A stretch of DNA of 64,000 nt from Ustilago trichophora (GCA_900323505.1 OOIN01000043.1:868001-932000); one strand, 5' to 3'. Positions 22,785 through 35,420 are shown, counted from the first letter of the stretch. The notes: generated by a model from the sequence alone, not told the origin. Program-made: numbers and translations.

Positions 22785-25772
22785 ATGTCGAGACCAAAGA
22801 CTGCAACCCTGCGTCCTTCCACCTCGGCTGGCCAGTTGAACCAAACGTTGCGCCCAGCCACATCCGGCGGACTTAGAGGCGATGAAGGCCAGGATACCTA
22901 TGTCGAGAAGCGAGATTCTTACGAATCGACCGAGTACCTCGATACTGATGAATCGGACAAGTCGGACCACCACCACCACGCTGAAGACGATGACGATGAT
23001 GTCTTTGCGTTTGCACCTCCTGGTCTGGGAATTCCGGCAGTGCAGGTGGTGCCTTCGCCATCGGATCTGCCAGCACCTCCACCGGCTGCCATGATCGCAG
23101 GTGACGCCCATACCTCTGGAACTCGAGCGAATATGCCTCGCGAAAGCGTCTATTATTACGATCAAGAGAACGGCGCCGTCTACGATGTGCATGGCAATCT
23201 AGTCCAAATGGCAGAGCCGCAAAAGCTCGAGTCGCGTTCCGATTCGGTAGGGCACAGCATTTCGCAAGGTATCTCCCATGGTAGCGAGGTTGCCGACAGG
23301 CCTGCTCAGCCTGCTCAACGTAGCACTTCTATCAAATGGCATCCTTCCACCCGTGGAGAGAGCGGAACCTGGGCTGGTCATTGCAATGCCTCCGGCAAAG
23401 AGAGCGAAGGCCCATGCTCACCAACCTCTTCATGGCACGAGGCTTCCCTCTGGAACGGTCATACGGGCACTACCACTCCGACCTCAGACAGTGCTGACCT
23501 ACTTCGCACACTGCCCCAACCTTCTTTCTCTAGGGCCGTCGAGCTCGAGCTGGAAGAGGATGATGATTCGCCATATCCTGAAGTGCGTGCTTCGGTATCG
23601 AATCTGGACGATCCTTCGATGCCGTCCCTCACCTTTCGCTCGGTGTTACTTGGAATCGGTCTCTCGGCATTCTCTTCGGCCATCAACACATTCCTCTCGC
23701 AGCGCAACCCACCCATCCAGATTGTCGCCATCGTTATCCAGATTTTGGCTCATCCGCTGGGAACTGTGATGGCTAACATCCTTCCCATCCGCTCCTTCCA
23801 CTTTCGCCTCCCGAGCTTGCGCAAAGCGAAAGGTGCAAAGCGTACAGCGAGCTCTCACAGCTGGTCCTTCAATCCAGGCCCATGGAACATTAAAGAGCAT
23901 ACAGTGGTGCTTGTAGCTGCCACCACGGGGCTCAATCCTTCCTATTCGCTATCCATCCTCTTGGCTCAAGATCTGGCTCGATTCTGGGACGACCGACGCT
24001 CGTTTCTGTACGGCTTCCTGTCGGTCTGCGCGCCTCAGCTCATCGGTCTGGCGCTGGCCGGCTTTGTGAGAGAGGTGCTTGTTGATCCGGCCTCGATGAT
24101 CTGGCCCCAGAATCTGGCGGTGTCAACTGTACTCAACACGATGCACGCCGAAGAAGACTCGATCACACGACGAGGAACGATGCGTATGTCTAGGCTGCGC
24201 TTTTTCCACCTGACATCTGCGCTTGCGTTCGTCATCTACTTTTTCCCCGGCTATCTCTTCACCGCTCTTTCCATCTTCAATTGGGTGTGCTGGATCTGGC
24301 CGACGAATGTTCCTGTCAATGTGGTTTTTGGAGCAGCCAGTGGACTGGGAGCAAGTGTGCTGACATTCGACTGGACGCAGATCGTCTACCTGGGCTCGCC
24401 GCTGATTACGCCGTGGTGGGCGCAGGCGAATCTGTTCGGTGGATTCGTGATCGGTATCTGGATCGCGGCGCCTGTCCTGTACTTCACCAATTCCCTGCAT
24501 ACCGCCTATCTGCCCATTCTGTCGGGAAGCAGCTTCGACCGCTTTGGACAACGTTACAACGTCAGCATCGTCTCTCCGGACCACAACACGTTGCGCACCG
24601 ATGCATACGCCAACTACTCGCAGGTCTACATCTCTGCCGGGCTCATCGTGGCTTACTTTGGCGGATTTGCACTCATCACGGCTGCAGTGGTGCATACGAC
24701 GCTGTACCATGGCAAGTTTGTGTGGGACCGACTGCGAGCGCGCAGAACGATGCCTGACGACGTGCATGCTCGTCTGATGCGCAGATATGCCAGTGTGCCA
24801 TTCCTGTGGTATGCGGTGGTGCTGGTCGCGGGTCTGGGCATGTCGGTCTTCCTGTGTGTCGCGTACAGCACGGGACTGCCTATCTGGGCGCTCTGCTTGG
24901 CGATTCTGATTCCAGTAGCTTACATGCTTCCCTTTGGCTTTATCTTTGCTATGAGCGGTCTGCCCGCGGGAGTGAATCTGGTCTCAGAACTTCTGGCGTC
25001 TTGGCTTCTACCTGGCAAGCCATTGCCCGTGATGATGTTCAAGACGGTGAGTCAGCAGACGATGACCTTTGGGCTGCTGTTCGCGCAAGACCAGAAACTA
25101 GCCCACTACATGAAGATTGCTCCGCGCGAGATCTTTTTCGTGCAGTTTCTCTCGATCATTGTCAACAGCGTGATGCAGATCCTCGCCAAGGATTACTTGC
25201 GAGATCATATTGAAGGGCTATGCAACCCTACGCAGCCGCAACGCTTCACCTGCCCTACAGTCAATATCTTCTATACGGCCTCGATCATTTGGGGTGCCAT
25301 CGGGGTGGAGAGAAGCTTCGGCCCAAAGTCACCCTACCGTTCGCTCTTTTATGGTCTTGTCGTCGGTGCAGGTCTACCATTCATCACATGGTACACTTCG
25401 AGAAAACTCAAATGGGCTACGATGCGCTACGTCTCGGCTCCGATCATCTTTGTCGGTATGAGTCTTGCTCCTCCCGCCTCCGGGATCAACTTTACCTCGG
25501 CCATCGTAGTAGGCTACTTTTTCCAGTACTGGATGCGCAAGCATCGCTTAGACTGGTGGTCGAGGTACAACTTTGTGCTAGCAGGCGCTTTGGACTTTGG
25601 CACTATCATGTCGTCGATCGTCATCTACTTTTTACTGCAGATGCCCAAGAACGGGGCGCTGGAGCTGCAGTGGTGGGGTAATCAGGTGTATGTCGAGACG
25701 GCCGATGTGCAGGGTGCACCTCTGCTAATGGCGCCTGAGGCTGGTTTTGCGCCTGCTCCTGGGGGAGCTTGA
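22785..25772 (+). CDS. OPT-family oligopeptide transporter
   Basis: A single-exon gene of 995 aa from the ATG at 22785 (context accATGt). An upstream in-frame ATG at 22710 would give 1020 aa. The first ~280 residues are hydrophilic, with a His/Asp-rich run (DHHHHAEDDDDDVF). The rest is strongly hydrophobic with many transmembrane helices. Family landmarks include NPGPWNIKEH, SYSLSILLAQ, FNWVCWIWP, MSGLPAGVNLVSELLASWLLPGKP, FVQFLSIIVNSVMQ and FGPKSPYRSLFYGLVVG. OPT proteins are proton-coupled importers of tetra- and pentapeptides or related compounds (glutathione, siderophore-like molecules) at the plasma membrane. The substrate here is unknown. The long acidic N-terminus suggests cytosolic regulation, for example of turnover. 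Confidence 0.93.
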   Translation: MSRPKTATLRPSTSAGQLNQTLRPATSGGLRGDEGQDTYVEKRDSYESTEYLDTDESDKSDHHHHAEDDDDDVFAFAPPGLGIPAVQVVPSPSDLPAPPPAAMIAGDAHTSGTRANMPRESVYYYDQENGAVYDVHGNLVQMAEPQKLESRSDSVGHSISQGISHGSEVADRPAQPAQRSTSIKWHPSTRGESGTWAGHCNASGKESEGPCSPTSSWHEASLWNGHTGTTTPTSDSADLLRTLPQPSFSRAVELELEEDDDSPYPEVRASVSNLDDPSMPSLTFRSVLLGIGLSAFSSAINTFLSQRNPPIQIVAIVIQILAHPLGTVMANILPIRSFHFRLPSLRKAKGAKRTASSHSWSFNPGPWNIKEHTVVLVAATTGLNPSYSLSILLAQDLARFWDDRRSFLYGFLSVCAPQLIGLALAGFVREVLVDPASMIWPQNLAVSTVLNTMHAEEDSITRRGTMRMSRLRFFHLTSALAFVIYFFPGYLFTALSIFNWVCWIWPTNVPVNVVFGAASGLGASVLTFDWTQIVYLGSPLITPWWAQANLFGGFVIGIWIAAPVLYFTNSLHTAYLPILSGSSFDRFGQRYNVSIVSPDHNTLRTDAYANYSQVYISAGLIVAYFGGFALITAAVVHTTLYHGKFVWDRLRARRTMPDDVHARLMRRYASVPFLWYAVVLVAGLGMSVFLCVAYSTGLPIWALCLAILIPVAYMLPFGFIFAMSGLPAGVNLVSELLASWLLPGKPLPVMMFKTVSQQTMTFGLLFAQDQKLAHYMKIAPREIFFVQFLSIIVNSVMQILAKDYLRDHIEGLCNPTQPQRFTCPTVNIFYTASIIWGAIGVERSFGPKSPYRSLFYGLVVGAGLPFITWYTSRKLKWATMRYVSAPIIFVGMSLAPPASGINFTSAIVVGYFFQYWMRKHRLDWWSRYNFVLAGALDFGTIMSSIVIYFLLQMPKNGALELQWWGNQVYVETADVQGAPLLMAPEAGFAPAPGGA

Positions 25773-26006
25773 GTGCAGATTGGCAGGCCACCGATTTTGA
25801 TGCTCCTGCGATCCTTGTCTATTGTCTCTCTCATGTCTTCATTGCCCTTACTTGCGTATCTGATGTTTCCACGTTGCCCCTGGGATGCCACATCCCTTTT
25901 GCATATGGTTGAGAGAAAAGTGTTGTTGCTGAGAGAGAAATGTCGAGATACAAGTACAATGGCCGAAAGAGCCGCTTTTGATGGGAATGACGGTAGTGAT
26001 GAGGGA

Positions 26007-26548
26007 TCACTTGTTCTTTGTAAGTCTGTAACGGAAAGGTTTCCTGGTGGGCGCAAACTCGCCGAGCTTGTGGCCAACCATCTCTTCGGTGACTGTGAGC
26101 GGGATGTGATGCTTGCCGTTGTGGACAAGGAACTTGAGTCTGCACGGTTGAAAAGATGAGAGGGAAGACGATGTAAAGCGGAGAAAGATAGGGAGGAGGG
26201 AAGGGGTTTAGCTGACGAACTTGGAGCTGCTGCTGTGGAAGGCAGAAGCGGGGAAGGGGAGGGTGGATGAGTGGAGGACATACCCGACAAAGTTTGGCAA
26301 GATAGTGCAGCTTCTAGCGTTTGTTCGGATGGCGGTGTTGTTCTTGAGCGCCTCAGCAAGGTTGGGGAAGGCGACGAAGAAGGGGCCTGTCGTCAGGTTA
26401 GGGTACACAAAATGATCACAGGTCAGCTTGGTGATCTCACGAACTCTATTGAGAATGCAGTGTTGTGCGGGGGGCATTGAGTGCGTGGCTGTTGTGATGA
26501 CTTACCCTTCCATGCAGAGCGCGACCTAAGTATCGATGTAGGCAACAT
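26007..26548 (-). CDS. Mitochondrial small-subunit ribosomal protein uS19m (RSM19-like)
   Basis: Three exons on the minus strand: 26548-26506, 26386-26284 and 26139-26007. Borders are GT-AG and the phases match, giving 92 aa, the usual size for this protein. The spliced protein carries the S19 signature: SAWKGPFF near the start, then [44 protein letters not shown] and a basic end. S19 binds the head of the small ribosomal subunit, and the mitochondrial form in fungi starts almost directly at the conserved region, as here. The large reading frames overlapping it on the plus strand are shadows. It is divergent from the DAHP synthase gene. Confidence 0.95.
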
Positions 26549-28946
<2,398 letters not shown>

Positions 28947-29291
28947 GTCGTGCCAACCCCAAAAAAATCTCTTGAATGAGAGCCTTGATACATGTCGTCC
29001 TCTAGTCTTTTACTTGCATTGAATCGGTTTTCTTGACTTCCTTGACGCTACTAGAGAGCTCTCTGTGGACAAGCCAAAATTCGCCTGCTGTTGTTTTCTG
29101 AGGTGCGTGGTACAGATGCCGACTGAGAAGAACCTTTCATGTCCAAGTAGGCGAACAAGCAAACTCTTTTCATCCGACCGTATGAGCCGATCCTGAACCA
29201 GCTACATCTGCTCTTTCGGATCCATACTTGAATTGCCAAGCATTCGACCAACGAGATCCCAAATCTATTGTCGAAGGTGCCATTGGCAGCT
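28947..29291. other. Intergenic: convergent 3' ends of DAHP synthase and the Cbp4-like gene
   Basis: A short convergent spacer. The minus-strand frame over it has no coding features. Confidence 0.5.
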
Positions 29292-30850
29292 TCATCGGTA
29301 GCACTCACGCTTCACATGTGTCTGCAGGGCGTTGTTGTCATTGACGTGACCTTCAAAGGCCTGAGCTGTCGTTGACTCAACTGTTTCCGAGTATAGAGAG
29401 ATGGTGGTAGAAAGGAAGCAGGCTGTTCGGAAGCGACTCATGGGACGAATTCGCAGCTTCCGACTGCCGAACATTGCGCCCCCATTACCAAGCTATTCTG
29501 CTGCACCGCCGCTACAAGGACCCCCCTGTGTCCGATCTCGCACGCAAATCCCTTTCAGCGCTGCGAAAGGATACATTTCCTTTGACTCTGATTCTTACAA
29601 AACACCGAGCAAGCGCGTACCTAGACGCGGGGCGGAGGCGTCGAATCCCGAGCCTTGGCACCTTCGGCCCATACAGGTGCTGTGTCGTCTTGCTCCCTGG
29701 CTCGCTATCATTCCCAAGCCGGAGCCAATCAGACGAATGTGAATGTAACATCAGCATGTGTGGTCGAGGTGGAAAGTAGGTATGAGTGGGGGTTTGGCTT
29801 ACCTTGAGCTGTTCGACATAAGCCGCTTTGCGCTGCGCTGCGAGGCGCTGTGCGTCGACCTGGCGCTTGAGATCTGGTGAAAGGGCCTGTCAATGCGCCG
29901 GATGCGGTGAAGGCACGTGTCAATGTGGACGAGAGTGCGGGGGAGGATCGGAGCCGACAGTGCGCAGCGATCCAGAATGACGAAGACGAGAAAGGGAAGA
30001 ATGAATGTGAGACAGCAGCGCAATGCGAACGTTTCCCACGGTGCATTGTGCAGCGAAGAAAGGAGCGAGAACCAATATGAAGGAAGAAGGGTCGTGAAAC
30101 AGCGTCGAAGGCCGGTGTCGGTCACGCAGTCAGAGTAGGTCAATGAAAGGGGGGACCGACAATGCCGAGATGGGTCCAAGTGGTTGGTTTTCGTGATGAA
30201 AGGGTCATTGACAATGGCATCCCAAAGGATGCATGCGGGGTCGGTGAGACAGTGCAAAAGAGTCGATTGTACGACCACGAGGTCGGTATGCAGCGGTGAA
30301 AGGGAAGTCGCAGGGAGCGCATTGGCGTCAATTGAGGCGCGGCGATGAAAGGGAGGGGATTCCGACGGGTCCGCACAATAGTCGCAATAAAGTGAAACAA
30401 GTACACAATGGAGATCCAGGTTGGTTGAGGATCGAATGAGGTTGGCACATCGAGCAGACAAAGCAGAAAAGTCAGAAGGGGGGCGGAGATGGAGAAAATC
30501 AACAAAGCAATTGTCAGTATGGAATCCGACCCAGTGGAACAAAGCATCGCCATCGTCGAAGGGAAGATGCATCAAAAGTAATTGGGCGTAACGTACGTCG
30601 TAGAACTGCTGATCCGTCGGAGTGGTAGCTGCAAGCATGCATGATGAAAGGGATGCGAAGAGGTAGGACAAAGTCAGCAACGGCAGAGCTTGACGGGAGG
30701 GCGATCGGATTGTGCCTCATGCAAAAATCAACAAGGGGCGCAAGGCGTGCAAGCCGCATCCAGAGAGAACTTACCTTTCATAATGGCATAGCCGATAGCG
30801 ATGGTTGCAAAGCCGCCAATGATGGCTCTTGGCCATGGAGAACCGGACAT
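29292..30850 (-). CDS. Cbp4-like cytochrome bc1 complex assembly factor
   Basis: Proposed exons on the minus strand are 30850-30775, 30628-30597, 29886-29803 and 29360-29292. The introns are 146, 710 and 442 bp, with GT-AG borders and consistent phases, giving 86 aa. The N-terminus (MSGSPWPRAIIGGFATIAIGYAIMK) has one membrane segment. It is followed by ATTPTDQQFYDALSPDLKRQVD, whose TPTxxQxYxxLSPDLxRxVD pattern is typical of Cbp4. Cbp4 is a small inner-membrane protein that acts with Cbp3/Cbp6 when new cytochrome b enters the bc1 complex. Exons 1-3 are well supported. The last exon (starting AFEGHVNDNNALQ) is in phase and gives a sensible length but is less certain. The gene is divergent from panC. 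Intron 2 carries a periodic repeat (see the separate entry). Confidence 0.75.
30094..30480. repeat. Degenerate ~50-bp periodic repeat inside intron 2 of the Cbp4-like gene
   Basis: On the plus strand an RTGARR motif, five times followed by AAGG or AGAC-like bases, recurs at 30094, 30143, 30196, 30244, 30296, 30345, 30392 and 30436. The spacing is 44-53 bp. Sequence between the motifs is only weakly similar. Related copies occur at 29877, which overlaps the start of exon 3, and at 29907. It looks like an old, decayed tandem array. Confidence 0.5.
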
Positions 30851-31685
30851 GTTCGAAATGTGCGTTTGAGCTAGAAAAGCAAGGAGAACAAGGTGGTGGA
30901 AGGAATGAAAGGAGCACCAAGGCTTTGTAGCCGAACGTGGCTAGTTGGTGCCAATTGCTAGTCCGTTGTGGCTTGATATGTCGGTGTGACGAGCGGTGTG
31001 GAGAGAGCCGATGCGGTTCCCAACCCAATGGAAGATCTCGTTGCGCCTCGTGCACAAAGGGGAGGTATGATCCAAGAAGAACAATCGTTGGAGGTGGCTT
31101 GCCAGATGCGAAGACCGAAACAAGATCGTGCAGCAATGTAGAACAATGCAGACGAAGCTTTACCTTGCGTTCGCGTTTGTTGGGTCAAGAAAACGGGAAC
31201 CCTTTGTGAGAAGTAGGTGATAGTGTGAGAAGCAGCTGAACGACAACCAAGGAAGACGAAGACAAAGGACAACATTGCAAGCCTGCACTGTCTGAGACCG
31301 CAGGCTCGCATAGGCTCAAAGTCGCGCTACTGTACTGCTGCAGCGTTTTGTCAAAAGCCCTTTGTCCTATTCGACAAGCTGTGGGAGCCAAAATTGGCCA
31401 CTAGAAAAAGGCCGATTTCAGGTCAGGTCAGCCGAAAGTGGAGGATTGATTTAATCTCAAACGTGTTAGTGAGAACGCATCGACACGTTCTGCGCTTTTT
31501 TTTCTCCCCAAATCTTCACCCGATCTACAGTTCGATCTCGATTCCCCATCCGTGCGCCAAACGAAGAAACAACCAACACTTTTAGGGAGGAAGGCTTTTC
31601 AGCTTTTTACCATGCACGAGCAATCTTCTCGTCTTCCCTCCAACTTTGTCCTCCATCTCGTTCATCGAGCCATCTTCTACCAGGC
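30851..31685. other. Intergenic: divergent promoter of the Cbp4-like gene and panC
   Basis: 835 bp between divergent genes. A pyrimidine-rich stretch near 31490-31560 probably belongs to the panC leader. No other gene is seen. Confidence 0.6.
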
Positions 31686-32960
31686 ATGTCACGAAGAGGT
31701 GCGGCTCGCGTCGCACACTCCCTACTGGTACAGGCATCGAGTTCGTCGCGAAGCAGCAGTCGCATCATAATTCCAGCGTCCAGCTTCCTTGTGCGACCTA
31801 ACGCTTTTGCCAGCACCTCTCGTTCGGCAAATCAAATCCCGATCCAGAAACGTCCTCTGTCGACATCAGCACCACGCAGCATTCAGACGTCCTCAGGTCG
31901 GGCTTCTGAGTTCACGTCATCTACCGATTCGCCAGTGCCCAACTCGCCTATCCCCATCTTCACTACCGTCCGCGACTACCGAGCATGGCGAGCGCAAGCC
32001 ACCAAGGATGGCAAGTCGGTCGGCTTTGTCGCTACCATGGGCGCCCTTCATGATGGTCACCTCAAGCTCGTACACGCCAGCTTGCAAGAGAACGACTACA
32101 CCGTTGTCTCGATTTTTGTCAACCCGGCTCAATTTGCACCCACAGAAGACCTCGCTTCCTATCCACGCACCGTCGAGTCCGACATCTCGAAGCTCGCCTC
32201 CATTCCCCACGGCTCTCTACGAGTTAACGCAGCCTTCGTACCCAGCGTCAAGGAGATGTACCCGAACGGATTCACGCAGGTTGTCGCAGACCAGATCGGT
32301 GCATTCGTCGAGGTCAAGGGTCTCAGTCATCAGATGGAGGGCGGGAGTCGCCCAACATTCTTCCGGGGCGTAGCTACAGTGGTCACCAAACTCTTCCACA
32401 TCATTCAGCCTGATAGGACCTACTTCGGCCAAAAAGACATTCAGCAATCCGTCGTCTTGCGCCGTCTCGTCTCCGACCTTGTCTTCTCCCATCCCCCCTC
32501 TCCGGAAGCCCTTCGTGTTATCCCGACCGGTCGTGATGCCAAAGACAACCTCGCACTTAGCAGCCGCAACGCCTATCTCACTCCAGACTCGCGTCAAGTC
32601 GCACCTGTACTCTATCGCGCGCTCAAGACGGGCCAGGATGTGTGGGAGCAGCCTCATTGGACAGCTGCAAACAAGGAAGAGCGAATCCGAAACACCCTGG
32701 AGAGCGCAAGGGCCGTAGTTCTCGAGCAGGTGGAACAGTGCCAACGTGACGGAAAGGATGTCAACCTCAAGCTCGACTACATCTCGTTGAACCACCCCAA
32801 GACGCTCCAGAACCTGGAGCAGATGTTGGCGGAAAAGGGCCCCGAGGCAGTGGATGTCGGCGAGGGAGCCATTCTCAGCGGTGCGGCGCTCGTCAGTCAG
32901 GGCAAGGATGGCAAGGTGACCAGACTGATTGATAATCTTTTGCTTGGATTCAAGCTTTAG
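31686..32960 (+). CDS. panC: Pantoate-beta-alanine ligase (PanC)
   Basis: A single-exon gene of 424 aa. PanC joins pantoate and beta-alanine with ATP to make pantothenate (vitamin B5, precursor of coenzyme A). The catalytic core begins near residue 100 with FVATMGALHDGHLKLV, the HIGH-like nucleotide-binding motif of this family. It continues with VSIFVNPAQFAPTEDLASYPRT, FFRGVATVVTKLFHI, YFGQKDIQQ and LALSSRNAYL. The first ~90 residues are rich in Ser, Arg and Ala with no acidic residues for a long stretch, resembling a mitochondrial targeting sequence. That is an inference. panC flanks the a mating-type locus in several grass smuts, and here it lies about 2.5 kb from the receptor gene, so it is a useful synteny marker. 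Confidence 0.95.
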   Translation: MSRRGAARVAHSLLVQASSSSRSSSRIIIPASSFLVRPNAFASTSRSANQIPIQKRPLSTSAPRSIQTSSGRASEFTSSTDSPVPNSPIPIFTTVRDYRAWRAQATKDGKSVGFVATMGALHDGHLKLVHASLQENDYTVVSIFVNPAQFAPTEDLASYPRTVESDISKLASIPHGSLRVNAAFVPSVKEMYPNGFTQVVADQIGAFVEVKGLSHQMEGGSRPTFFRGVATVVTKLFHIIQPDRTYFGQKDIQQSVVLRRLVSDLVFSHPPSPEALRVIPTGRDAKDNLALSSRNAYLTPDSRQVAPVLYRALKTGQDVWEQPHWTAANKEERIRNTLESARAVVLEQVEQCQRDGKDVNLKLDYISLNHPKTLQNLEQMLAEKGPEAVDVGEGAILSGAALVSQGKDGKVTRLIDNLLLGFKL

Positions 32961-33257
32961 CATATCCTCTCGGTTTTGCACGAAATCTAAGCGGAAAATT
33001 TAAAGCTGTCCAAGGTCGTGCGCTTGTGTCTGTGCCACTTTTCAACATATTTGAGCTTTCCGAAAAAAAGAGCCGTCTGTTAGACTGAGTTCCCACGTGG
33101 CAACCCCGCACTAACTGATTTCCGAATTCCGGATTTCTCCTCGCATTTTCGCGCTTTCTGAGAATTCCACATCCGGCGCGCTCAAGCCAACATCACCATC
33201 ATCTCTAGCAGCACAAATCACCCAACACCTTCTGTCAACCTCTACCACGCTACAATC

Positions 33258-33871
33258 ATGTCGTATCGACGAGTTGATCCGTCCGATCCACGACGTGCAG
33301 AGCTCGTACGCCCGCTGGCTTTGCCCAAGGCATGGAAATCGGACGATCTCGACATCTACGCTTCTTTCCTTGGCAGTGTCTCTATGATGTCTGGTGCAGC
33401 CATGCTCACCCGAGCACCCTACATCGCCTACGCAGGATTGATCTTTGCCTGCGCCCATATCGCTCACGATAAGCCTTTCAAGTCGAGCAAGACCAAGGAT
33501 GCGTCCACGGGTGGCCCGTGGATGTCGCTCATGTGAGTACATCGGTGTCGGTTGAAATGCAGGAAACAAGAGACAGCTGACAAAGTGCTTCCTGTTGACG
33601 ATGTGGATGGTGTGAATACAGGTTCTCATTGCTGGCGCTGATCGCGCTCATTCTGCCAAAGGTAAGTACAGCATAAGACGTGAGGCAAAGAAGACGAGAA
33701 GAGCTAACCACCCCGCATTTTTCTGTCTTGTTTCCGCGGCTTTCGCACACATCCCTGATCGGTTCTGGAATCCAACCTTCCGAAACGCTTATCTCGCCTC
33801 GTGCATGGTCATGGCGTCAGCTCTCCATGGACGATCCCCTCGGACTCACTCGTCCGCGACCTTCCTTGTAA
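33258..33871 (+). CDS. Asterix-family (WDR83OS/PAT10-like) small ER membrane protein
   Basis: Three exons, 33258-33532, 33622-33661 and 33821-33871, give 121 aa. Borders are GT-AG in matching phases. The last intron has an early branch-like ctaac and a distant acceptor, so the final 16 codons are less certain. The start MSYRRVDPSDPRRAELVRP and the middle (SDDLDIYASFLGSVSMMSGAAML, then further hydrophobic segments) match the Asterix family. In animals Asterix is part of the PAT complex, which helps insert multi-spanning proteins into the ER membrane. It sits between panC and the receptor gene. Gene maps of smut a loci place a 'left border' gene here. I believe this may be that gene, but I cannot verify it. 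Confidence 0.75.
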
Positions 33872-35045
33872 ATGATTTGCCCCAATCGAATGAAAGGCAC
33901 TTTAAGCACGTGTAGTGTGTTGAGATATCGCAAAAACGAAAGCGGTCAAACTTGGATGCATGCAATAGGAGCAAAGCAACCAGAATGCGTGGAAAAGGCG
34001 GACTTTGTATGTAAAGCCCTTAACCACGTGCACAGGTGGGACATTCATTCGTGGAGCTGGCGTGATGAGCCGCACACTACCTCCGGGCGGCGACACGGCT
34101 TCCAACATCGACCCTCTCCTTAATCTTAAGGCTTGTTCAGCATACCTCTACTCTGGCTCGTCTATAATTCACATTCAGTCGCTCTCTCCCAATATTCCGG
34201 CCCATCATAGTCGCTGTGAACCTGAAGGCGCATACAAGCATGTAATCTCCCCAAAAGTTTGACCCTTCAACCGTCTGTCTACACCCTGATTCGAAGATCT
34301 TCATGCAATGTAGCATAATCAGGACTAGCTTGGTCCCACGTCAGTGGTTTTCCGCTCCGGTTGCAAGCGCATGCTTCGCCAAATCTTAGATGCCGGCTTT
34401 CCAAAGTTGAACCCCTCCCATCTCCTTAGTGCAGTCCAGCAAAACCAATTGTCTCACACAAGCTCGTGGCACCAGCTCTCTGACGACGTACGTCTCGGCC
34501 TCGCTTGTCCGCCGCATAACAATACTGTTCTGCCACTACTATAGAGCAATGACTAGACCTTTAACGCGCGAAAAGTTCAGTGTGCACATTCTGACCAGCT
34601 AGCGCGAAAGGGCTGGAATGGAGGCTGAGGGCTTGTATATAGCAGCAAAGAAGTATCGCGTGAGAACGTGATGGCAGTAGAGCGGCACAAGATGTATCAA
34701 GGGTTGCGCTCGTGTAAACTATACTCGTTCACCAGAAGCATGTCTGTAACGAGGTTGTCCTATCAGACTTTGTAACAGCAGCATCGTGGCTAAGGGATGC
34801 TCAAGACGTCAACGCCATCCAGGATTCCTGGTGTCGAGCTTTAATCACATCGTCGGTTCAGTCTGGGGTTCATCATAAAGAAGAAGAAAAAAGAAGAAAA
34901 GAAAAGGAGACCAAACTCAACAAAGCAACGCAAGACATGTCTGTAGACAGCACTACACTGTCAAGATAGCTGCAGAAAGCGTGCAACACTCTTGCTCTGA
35001 TGCTGCAGAGGCTGAATCTCGACCCATTTGCGTGTGGGAATGCCA

Positions 35046-35054
35046 ACAAAGGGA
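35046..35054 (+). promoter_or_regulatory. Pheromone response element (ACAAAGGGA), copy 1
   Basis: An exact match to the 9-bp element bound by the HMG-box factor Prf1 in U. maydis, where it drives basal and pheromone-induced transcription of a- and b-locus genes. It lies 375 bp before the receptor start. Confidence 0.8.
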
Positions 35055-35183
35055 CAAACAGCGTGCGCTAGTGGACAATGGAAATCGCGTATGCAGCAAA
35101 ACAATATTTACTTCGAACAATCGGTACAATAACACTCGGCAACGCCTCGTTCACTAGATTAATTATTTTTCCCACAGGCAACA

Positions 35184-35192
35184 ACAAAGGGA
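35184..35192 (+). promoter_or_regulatory. Pheromone response element (ACAAAGGGA), copy 2
   Basis: An exact PRE in the first unit of the 45-bp tandem duplication, 237 bp before the receptor start. Confidence 0.82.
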
Positions 35193-35228
35193 AAGACAAG
35201 GGGAAGACGTGGTCACGCATAGGCAACA

Positions 35229-35237
35229 ACAAAGGGA
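35229..35237 (+). promoter_or_regulatory. Pheromone response element (ACAAAGGGA), copy 3
   Basis: An exact PRE in the second unit of the duplication, 45 bp after copy 2 and 192 bp before the receptor start. Confidence 0.82.
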
Positions 35238-35420
35238 AAGACATGGGGAAGGCGTGGTCACGCAAGATCCACCCTGCCTACTGCATCACATATGACACAG
35301 CTCCATGATCATATATATGCCGGCAATCGAAGGAAACAGAACGCAATGTAGTGCTAAGTCCCTCTTCCCCCAGCTGGAACGTCACATCAGCATCAATTCT
35401 AGACAGACAGCCTCAACACG

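Larger units (their letters stand above)
35176..35265. repeat. 45-bp tandem duplication carrying PREs
   Basis: Two head-to-tail copies, 35176-35220 and 35221-35265, differ at three positions. Each contains one ACAAAGGGA and a GTGGTCACGC stretch. Confidence 0.9.
33872..35420. other. Intergenic: left flank and promoter of the receptor gene
   Basis: 1.55 kb, AT-richer than the genes. The right part holds three exact pheromone response elements, a 45-bp tandem duplication and a TATATAT stretch (about 35312-35319) roughly 100 bp before the receptor start. A purine-rich AAG run lies near 34880-34910. No coding region is seen. Confidence 0.7.

Noticed and set aside
25682..26359. 225-codon minus-strand frame between the OPT gene and uS19m
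   Set aside because: It overlaps the spliced uS19m exons in another frame and is Ser/Pro-rich without motifs. The spliced S19 reading explains the conserved sequence.
29636..29655. GTCGAATCCC resembling a tRNA B box
   Set aside because: No A box, no foldable cloverleaf and no acceptor-stem pairing at the expected distance. A similar sequence at 63329 (GTTCAAATCCC) was rejected for the same reason.
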